Assembly (NCBI GenBank): GCA_944380695.1
Contig: CALWII010000042.1
Span: forward strand, 1 to 5,892
Origin: an uncultured Clostridia bacterium
GTDB taxonomy: Bacteria > Bacillota > Clostridia > Christensenellales > UBA1242
Reading direction: 5' to 3'
Length of the DNA stretch: 5,892 bases
Both the position numbers and the translations under genes were made by a program. Shown in pieces: positions 1-4,371 of the stretch. Within the stretch, counting starts at the first letter, position 1, and each line of letters begins with the position of its first letter. Under the pieces are notes generated by a model. That model was given only the letters and a program-made list of their open reading frames with translations, had not been told where the DNA came from and made no database searches.

Positions 1-648
1 TTTGTTGGAAGAGATTATCAAATGAAAAATGATTTTTCAGAAAAACTCGCATCTCAAGCTGACGAAGAAGTAAAAGAAATTTTGAGTTATAACTACGAGC
101 GAGCAAAGAAAATTTTAACTCAAAATAAAGAAAAACTTGATGAGATGGCAAAACTTTTGCTTGACCGTGAAACTATTTACACCGATGAGGTGAATATGAT
201 TATGGAAGGGAAAAGTGCAGATGATATAGTTAAAATTATGGAAAAACGGGATAAGGCACAGAAAGAAAAAGAAAATAAGCTTAAAGAACAACAACAAGAA
301 CAAAAAATGCTTGAACAATATCGTAACAACATTGAAGAAGGGAAAAGACTTATGCAAAATGGCATTATAACAGAAGAAGAATATGCCGGGATTGTTCAGG
401 ATTACGAAAACTTTATAAAAAATTCAAGTTTAAAAAGTAAAACTCAAAACAAAGAACAAATAAATTCCTCTGATAATCAAATTATTGATGAAAAGGTTGA
501 GCCGAAAACTCCAAAGCGAGTTCGTGCGAACAAAACTATATCAGTTGAGAAAAAAACAAGACAAAAAAGCAATGATGAAAAGCAATTGAAGGAAAAAACA
601 ATTGCGAAAAAAGACAAAAAAACAGATGATGAAGGAGACAACAACTAA
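1..648 (+). CDS. ftsH: FtsH ATP-dependent zinc metalloprotease, C-terminal part (5' end outside window)
   Basis: The frame is open from base 1 and reads FVGRDYQMKNDFSEK, which matches the FtsH segment usually written FLGRD...NYSE. The ATG at 22 is therefore an internal methionine, not a start. In-window residues 1-80 are the end of the helical peptidase domain, with the family pattern YERAKKILTQNKEKLDEMAK and LLLDRETI. The AAA+ ATPase module, the HEXXH zinc site and the membrane spans lie to the left and cannot be seen. FtsH is a membrane-anchored hexamer that extracts and degrades misfolded or regulatory membrane proteins. Residues 81-215 are an unusually long tail: a K/E/Q-rich coiled-coil-like stretch (about 81-105), a SHOCT-like helical motif (106-140), and a K/E/T-rich, probably disordered end. 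The stop TAA (646-648) shares one base with the next ATG. The FtsH identity is strong; the role of the tail is unknown. Confidence 0.92.
   Translation, partial: FVGRDYQMKNDFSEKLASQADEEVKEILSYNYERAKKILTQNKEKLDEMAKLLLDRETIYTDEVNMIMEGKSADDIVKIMEKRDKAQKEKENKLKEQQQEQKMLEQYRNNIEEGKRLMQNGIITEEEYAGIVQDYENFIKNSSLKSKTQNKEQINSSDNQIIDEKVEPKTPKRVRANKTISVEKKTRQKSNDEKQLKEKTIAKKDKKTDDEGDNN
316..420 (+). other. SHOCT-like short helical motif inside the FtsH tail
   Basis: In-window FtsH residues 106-140 contain EEGKRLMQNGIITEEEYAGI. This follows the pattern of SHOCT (short C-terminal) domains: a helix, then G-x-I-T-x-E-E-[FY], then a second helix. SHOCT domains are usually found at protein ends and are thought to mediate oligomerisation or protein contacts. 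The assignment is by eye from the motif only; a profile search would settle it. Confidence 0.5.
632..637 (+). promoter_or_regulatory. Ribosome binding site of the gene after ftsH
   Basis: AAGGAG lies 10 bases before the ATG at 648, inside the last codons of ftsH. It supports the start at 648. With the TAATG stop/start overlap it suggests translational coupling. Confidence 0.7.
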
Positions 649-1304
649 TGCCAAAAAGCGTTTTGATTGCTGATGAATCAGAAATAATTAAACGGAAAAA
701 AATAAAAAAGATTTCAGCTTTATGTTTGATGAGTATCGCTTTTATTTTGGTTGTGCTGATTGTTATCGCCGCTTGTATAAATGTCAATTTGAAGCCTAAT
801 TTTGTTGCTTCTCCAGACAGAATTATTATTTATAATAAAACATCAACTTATGGAGAATTTACTTCTGGCAGTGCGGTCAGTGATGATTCTAGGTATGACG
901 AATTTCTTGACTTATTCAACGAATCGTTTACGACTAGTTACCTGGTCGCTTTGTTTAGTGGCAGGCTAGGGGGATACTATATTGATAAGAGCAGTGAAGT
1001 TTCTTTGAAATACTCCGATGTTATGACTGAACTTCAAGAGGGTTATTATGCGGAATTTAAATATACAACTCCTCAAACTTTGACATATTCGAATGGTGAT
1101 ATTTATTACAGCAGTTATGCAAGCAATACTCCGGTTGAATATAACAGCTTGTATTTTGCTCTTTCTGAAAATGATGGCGTTAAAGATGTTAACATTTTTG
1201 TTGCATATAAAACAGCATCTTCAACTTCAAGTTATATTATTCAAATCAACAATAAAGGAAATACGAATCTTATTTATCAAAATTTATCAAAATTTAAAGG
1301 TTAA
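648..1304 (+). CDS. Unrecognised membrane-anchored or lipoprotein partner gene of ftsH
   Basis: The product is 218 residues and I do not recognise a family. Residues 1-22 are a charged N-terminus with a basic patch (KRKKIKK, 15-21). Residues 23-43 are one long hydrophobic segment. A domain of about 170 residues rich in Tyr, Ser, Thr and Asn follows and is predicted to lie outside the membrane. The hydrophobic segment ends in I-A-A-C (Cys43), which fits a lipobox. However, its length and the late cysteine are unusual for a lipoprotein signal, so a plain transmembrane anchor is equally possible. The start overlaps the ftsH stop by one base (TAATG) and has an AAGGAG site, so the two are very likely co-transcribed and coupled. 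By position it could be a partner, modulator or substrate of FtsH, but nothing in the sequence proves this. The stop (1302-1304) overlaps the terminator stem. Confidence 0.88.
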   Translation: MPKSVLIADESEIIKRKKIKKISALCLMSIAFILVVLIVIAACINVNLKPNFVASPDRIIIYNKTSTYGEFTSGSAVSDDSRYDEFLDLFNESFTTSYLVALFSGRLGGYYIDKSSEVSLKYSDVMTELQEGYYAEFKYTTPQTLTYSNGDIYYSSYASNTPVEYNSLYFALSENDGVKDVNIFVAYKTASSTSSYIIQINNKGNTNLIYQNLSKFKG

Positions 1305-1331
1305 AAAAAACTCCCTGTGGGAGTTTTTTTT
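1303..1331. terminator. Strong, potentially bidirectional intrinsic terminator
   Basis: Eight A, CTCCC, a three-base loop TGT, GGGAG and eight T form a perfect 13-bp stem. On the plus strand the T run ends the ftsH operon directly at the stop codon. On the minus strand the A run becomes the U-tract, so it can also end transcripts of the VanW-family gene arriving from the right. Confidence 0.9.
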
Positions 1332-1436
1332 AATGAAAATGTGCTTTTCAAATTTTTGAATTAAGTTATTTGAATTGAACTGTGAGAATATTAAATATTT
1401 TAGAAAAATATATTTAATTTTAGTTTGCAATTGCTT
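1332..1436. other. Intergenic spacer between convergent genes
   Basis: This is A/T-rich DNA between the shared terminator and the end of the VanW-family reading frame. Apart from short A/T-rich repeats such as TTGAATT near 1355 and 1371, I see no gene or clear signal. It is probably the 3' untranslated part of the minus-strand transcript. Confidence 0.5.
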
Positions 1437-1928
1437 TTATGGATTATAAGCCGAAGGTCTTTCTTTTTCTATTTTAGCCCTCACTGTCTCTGTTGTGGTT
1501 GTAGTAACTTTTTGTGGGGGTATAAATTCAACATTGTTTTCGGGGAGTGTCATACCTTCTTCGAGGTCTGCTGTTCCTTCTACAATAATGCCTTCTTGTG
1601 GAAGATATATGTCGTGGCGTATTTCTTCTTCATTAATTAATTCGTTATCCTTATAGTATTGTGTGTAACCTTTTGATTCATAACCTTCCCGTGGATATCT
1701 AACTCGGTAATATTCGCCTTTATATAATACTTTGTCGGTGTATTCTCCGTTTGTATCTGATATAATTTTGTCACCAGAGTGTGGTAATACTTTTATAAAC
1801 TCTGCGCGAGTTTTTATTTGCTCGCCGTTGTCAAATTTTTGTCCGTAAATTTCGGCATAAACATTTTCATTATCGTGATATGTTTTTATGTAGATAGGGG
1901 AATCAAGATTGTTTTTAAATACAAGGTC
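1437..1928 (-). pseudogene. Detached C-terminal part of the VanW-family protein (end of VanW domain plus G5-like tail)
   Basis: Immediately after the TAA at 1929-1931 the same frame stays open for 163 codons and ends in TAA at 1437-1439. The first residues, DLVFKNNLDSPIYIKTY, are the normal continuation of a VanW domain, so this piece belonged to the same protein as the upstream part. The middle, with YRVRYPREGYESKG...YYKDNELINEEEI...YLPQEGIIVEGT, resembles the G5-like module that follows VanW in YoaR-type proteins and is linked to cell-wall binding. The end is low complexity, with a run of five Thr and a proline-bearing tail. There is no in-frame ATG, GTG or TTG near its beginning and no ribosome site. 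It would therefore be made only by readthrough, or if the stop is a sequencing error. The long open frame in AT-rich DNA says the interruption is recent. Confidence 0.8.
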
Positions 1929-2969
1929 TTAATAACCCTCTGATACCATTGCATCAAATGAGAGGGGAACATAGCTTGCAGGTATTGAATGATGATTTAC
2001 CTGTAAAACATCTACTCCTGCTAAAACCAAAGCATTATATAGAGTAGTCGAAGCCTGGCACACTCCACCGCCTGTTCCTTTTACATAAGCACCGTTGAGT
2101 ATTATATTTGCCTGCTTATAACCATTTTCTTCTGTTCTTGGCCCGGTGGTGTTATTGAAGCTTACCTCTTCTCCTGGCAAAAAGATTTTGCCATTGAATG
2201 ATTCAAGTGCTTTTGCAACATTATTTTTTCTTTCCGCTGATGATGTAGCGTAACTTGTTGAAAAACTTGCCCTTTTTGCTATTGAAGAAAGTATTTTATT
2301 AGAATCAATTTCAACGGGGATTTCTATAACGGGTATTTCAATATCCAAAGTTTTTAAATTTTGCAAACCATCATCAATCAAGTTTAGCAGTTTTGCTCTG
2401 TCAACTATGATTGAGCTTTTGCCTTCAGTTAGCGAGAACATCGGATTAGCATCAGGATTGAAAATCACTTTTGGATCTTCACCCAAAGTTTCAATTTCGC
2501 TTGCTATTGCATCAAGCTTTTCGTCCAATCCACCCAAAACCGTTTTATATGAGACATTGACTGTCAAGCCATCTTTTTTTATTTTGTTTTTATCTCTATA
2601 TCGTTGAATGAAGTTTCCCGAGTGGCCAACTTTCATTACTTCTGTGAGCGCTGGACCAACTTCGTTTTTTACTTCAAAATCGCTACCAGAAAAAGTCCAA
2701 GTTTTGTCTTTATATATTAAATTAAGTTTTATATCAGAGCGGGAAGATAGCAATGAATAAGAAATTATGTTTTCAGCTTGCGATTGAGTCATACCGGAGA
2801 TATCTATTCCGTTCACATAAGTTCCTTCTAAAAATGTGTCAGTCGCAGATAGGTTGTCTACAAAATAAAATTGACAAAAAAGCAGTAGAGCAATTGCGAA
2901 TATTGCCGTACCTACACCCCAATAAATACCTGCCCATCTTTTTTTCTTTGTGATTTTCTCTTCTTTCAT
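1929..2969 (-). CDS. VanW family (YoaR-like) membrane-anchored wall protein, cut short by an in-frame stop
   Basis: From the ATG at 2969 the product has 346 residues; without the stop it would have 510. Residues 1-12 are basic. Residues 13-37 hold one membrane segment, with the rest outside. Residues about 50-165 look like a peptidoglycan-binding-4 type region (TYVNGIDISGMTQSQAENI). Residues about 234-346 are the VanW domain: SFSTSY, GKIFLPGEEVSFNNTTGPRT, GTGGGVCQASTTLYNALVLAG and NHHSIPASYVP. The domain stops at MVSEGY followed by TAA, where relatives usually continue with a charged residue and DLKFKNN. A single base change from AAA or CAA would create this stop. VanW takes its name from vancomycin clusters, but most homologs are general envelope proteins of unclear biochemical role, so no resistance is implied. 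A TTG start at 2987 is possible and adds six residues. Neither start has a clear Shine-Dalgarno site; I chose the ATG. Confidence 0.85.
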   Translation of the reverse strand: MKEEKITKKKRWAGIYWGVGTAIFAIALLLFCQFYFVDNLSATDTFLEGTYVNGIDISGMTQSQAENIISYSLLSSRSDIKLNLIYKDKTWTFSGSDFEVKNEVGPALTEVMKVGHSGNFIQRYRDKNKIKKDGLTVNVSYKTVLGGLDEKLDAIASEIETLGEDPKVIFNPDANPMFSLTEGKSSIIVDRAKLLNLIDDGLQNLKTLDIEIPVIEIPVEIDSNKILSSIAKRASFSTSYATSSAERKNNVAKALESFNGKIFLPGEEVSFNNTTGPRTEENGYKQANIILNGAYVKGTGGGVCQASTTLYNALVLAGVDVLQVNHHSIPASYVPLSFDAMVSEGY

Positions 2970-2980
2970 AATTTTATTAT

Positions 2981-3010
2981 GTTTCAAGTTAAAAAAAATA
3001 TAATTGAAAC
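2981..3010. repeat. Inverted repeat in the VanW gene upstream region
   Basis: GTTTCAA (2981-2987) and TTGAAAC (3004-3010) form a 7-base inverted repeat around a 16-base A/T tract. It brackets the likely -10 and transcription start, so it could be an operator. In DNA this A/T-rich it could also be chance. Confidence 0.35.
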
Positions 3011-3025
3011 TTTATAAAAAAACAA
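2997..3025 (-). promoter_or_regulatory. Candidate promoter of the VanW-family gene
   Basis: Read on the minus strand, TTGTTT (3020-3025), a 17-base spacer and TATATT (2997-3002) resemble sigma-A -35 and -10 boxes. Transcription would begin near 2990, about 20 bases before the ATG. A second -10-like box, CATAAT, lies at 2976-2981 but lacks a good -35. The upstream cca gene ends in its own terminator, so an independent promoter is expected here. Confidence 0.4.
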
Positions 3026-3040
3026 GTTTTTAAATATTAA

Positions 3041-3070
3041 AAAAAAGTTTGACTTATTAGTCAAACTTTT
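3041..3070 (-). terminator. Intrinsic terminator of cca, overlapping its stop codon
   Basis: Positions 3059-3070 and 3043-3054 form a perfect 12-bp stem with a four-base loop (3055-3058). The core is AGTCAAAC/GTTTGACT. On the minus strand it is followed by a T run reaching 3039. The cca stop (3057-3059) sits at the tip of the hairpin. On the plus strand the T run has only four bases, so it acts mainly for cca. Confidence 0.88.
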
Positions 3071-4283
3071 CTCTAAAAATGTGATAATTTTTTCTACCAA
3101 TATATTTTAATATTTCTTCTTGTGTGTTTGGGCATTTTCCTTCAAATACTTCGCTTAAAGCATCAAGCAAAACTTTTTCATACATTTTTTCTGGCATAGA
3201 TGGAAATGATTTTTTTAAATCCCGCTTATTTACTTTTAAATCGCTTATTCTGATGACCAATTTGTGCGATAATATATATTTGTAAAAGAAATTGTATTTT
3301 TGGGCTAAAAATTTTGATTTTTTCTGTAATATTTTATGAATTTCAGGGAAATTTTCGAAATATTTAAAGAAAAATGCTTTATTTTGCAAATGGTTTAGCG
3401 CATCGTAATAACCCGATAAAATGTTGATAACTTGACTTAATCTCTTTTTTGTGAAACCTGCGTCCTCCAATAATTTTGACAAAAAGTAGGAAACGCTTGC
3501 TGGTTTTAATGTATCAATTATATCTATAATGAGTCCGAGAACTTTGTCTTCACATTTGGTTACCATTTTATATTTAATTTTGTGGGTGTTTAAGTCAGTG
3601 TTAATCCAAATGCCGAGTTTATTGTAAAGTTTTAGGGCTTTTATTGTTTGTCTTGCTGTAGTGTTATTAAATAATTTTTTTATTTCTTCAACTATCTTAC
3701 TTTTGGACAAATCTTTTATTAATGTTGTATTATTTTTTGCTATTATATAAGTTTGCTTTTCAATTTTAAAACCATACTCACATACAAGGCGAATCATACG
3801 GAGTATTCGCAAACCATCGTTTTTTAAAATTTCTGGACTAGTGGCCTTGATTTTTTTCTTTTTTAGGTCTGCAATTCCGTTAAGCGGATCTATTATTTGT
3901 TGGTTTTTTAAGTTATAGTAGATACTGTTTATTGTAAAGTCTCGGCGTTTTACATCTTCATTAATAGTTTTAACAAATGTTACACTTTCAGGGCAGTGAC
4001 CTTTTTTATATGTTTCTGTGCGAAAACACGCATAGTCATAGGTTTTATTGTTTGAAACTATTTTGCAAGTCCCAAAATTTTTGTTTTTAGATTTTAAACT
4101 AAATTCACTACCATTAAGTTTTTTTTCTAATTCTTCTAAAGTGAGATTACTGCACAAGTCTTCATCTTCGTTTTTTCTTCCAAGTAGTGCATTTCGTAAA
4201 AATCCGCCAACAATATAAAAATCTTCGCCAACAACCTTGGCTAACGCTTTGACATTTTGACTAGGTTTAATATTTGTATCCAT
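3057..4283 (-). CDS. cca: Class II tRNA nucleotidyltransferase (CCA-adding) / poly(A) polymerase family
   Basis: The 408-residue length is normal for the family. The enzyme adds or repairs the 3' CCA of tRNA in the cytoplasm using CTP and ATP without a nucleic-acid template. Visible motifs, in order: VGGFLRNALLG (25-35, the GGxVRD-type nucleotide loop); D40-E-D42, the metal-binding DxD; RRDFTINS (113-120); DPLNGIADL (132-140); NDGLRILRMIRL (155-166, the EDxxR base-recognition motif, here with Asn for Glu but Asp156 and Arg159 kept); and SKSKIVEEIKKL (193-204, the ERxxxE-like helix). The C-terminal helical part holds ISDLKVNKRDLKK (346-358) and a weakly conserved end. I see no HD domain. Whether it adds the full CCA, only A, or makes poly(A) cannot be read from sequence alone. 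It is Lys/Asn/Ile-rich. The ATG at 4283 gives a natural start just ahead of the VGG loop. It is transcribed alone, with its own promoter and terminator. Confidence 0.9.
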   Translation of the reverse strand: MDTNIKPSQNVKALAKVVGEDFYIVGGFLRNALLGRKNEDEDLCSNLTLEELEKKLNGSEFSLKSKNKNFGTCKIVSNNKTYDYACFRTETYKKGHCPESVTFVKTINEDVKRRDFTINSIYYNLKNQQIIDPLNGIADLKKKKIKATSPEILKNDGLRILRMIRLVCEYGFKIEKQTYIIAKNNTTLIKDLSKSKIVEEIKKLFNNTTARQTIKALKLYNKLGIWINTDLNTHKIKYKMVTKCEDKVLGLIIDIIDTLKPASVSYFLSKLLEDAGFTKKRLSQVINILSGYYDALNHLQNKAFFFKYFENFPEIHKILQKKSKFLAQKYNFFYKYILSHKLVIRISDLKVNKRDLKKSFPSMPEKMYEKVLLDALSEVFEGKCPNTQEEILKYIGRKNYHIFREKFD

Positions 4284-4289
4284 ATTCTT

Positions 4290-4318
4290 ATCCTAACTTA
4301 ATCCAAAAAATTTGTCAA
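4290..4318 (-). promoter_or_regulatory. Promoter of cca, possibly giving a leaderless mRNA
   Basis: On the minus strand TTGACA (4313-4318), a 17-base spacer and TAGGAT (4290-4295) fit a sigma-A promoter. Only six bases separate the -10 from the ATG, which would put the transcription start at the A of the start codon. The AGGA inside TAGGAT could instead serve as a Shine-Dalgarno site, with seven bases before the ATG, if transcription starts further upstream. Confidence 0.6.
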
Positions 4319-4320
4319 GG

Positions 4321-4362
4321 AAATATGTATTTTATTTGACAATTTATTAATAAATATGTATT
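4321..4362. repeat. Direct repeat of 11 bases in the divergent promoter region
   Basis: AAATATGTATT occurs at 4321-4331 and 4352-4362. The first copy lies between the two -35 boxes; the second overlaps the -10 box of the ATPase promoter. It is a candidate regulator site, though short A/T words recur by chance in such DNA. Confidence 0.4.
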
Positions 4363-4364
4363 CT
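4336..4364 (+). promoter_or_regulatory. Promoter of the P-type ATPase gene, possibly giving a leaderless mRNA
   Basis: TTGACA (4336-4341), a 17-base spacer and TATTCT (4359-4364) fit a sigma-A promoter. Seven bases then lead to the ATG at 4372, so transcription should begin at or next to the start codon. No Shine-Dalgarno site is visible before this ATG. Confidence 0.65.
4342..4355. promoter_or_regulatory. Perfect 14-base palindrome in the ATPase promoter spacer, candidate operator
   Basis: ATTTATTAATAAAT is a perfect palindrome starting right after the -35 box and ending three bases before the -10 box. A repressor or activator bound here would control the ATPase gene directly. No regulator gene is present in the window. 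Confidence 0.4.
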
Positions 4365-4371
4365 AGAATTA

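Noticed and set aside
22..648. A free-standing 208-residue coiled-coil protein starting at the ATG at 22
   Set aside because: The frame is open to base 1 and the preceding residues (FVGRDYQ) plus the following helices are the conserved end of FtsH, so the ATG is internal.
1425..1640. Plus-strand small protein of 71 residues
   Set aside because: It lies opposite the VanW/G5 tail coding frame, is rich in Phe and Cys as expected for an antisense shadow, and lacks a ribosome site.
1929..1931. Reassignment of TAA to a sense codon in this organism
   Set aside because: ftsH, its partner gene, cca and the old end of the VanW frame all end in TAA, two of them right at intrinsic terminators. Global reassignment is not tenable.
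1929..2969. Vancomycin-resistance gene
   Set aside because: VanW domains are widespread in envelope proteins unrelated to resistance. The architecture is YoaR-like and no van ligase or regulator is present.
2991..2998. Phase-variable homopolymer before the VanW-family gene
   Set aside because: An eight-base A/T run is unremarkable in DNA this AT-rich, and similar runs occur in both terminators.
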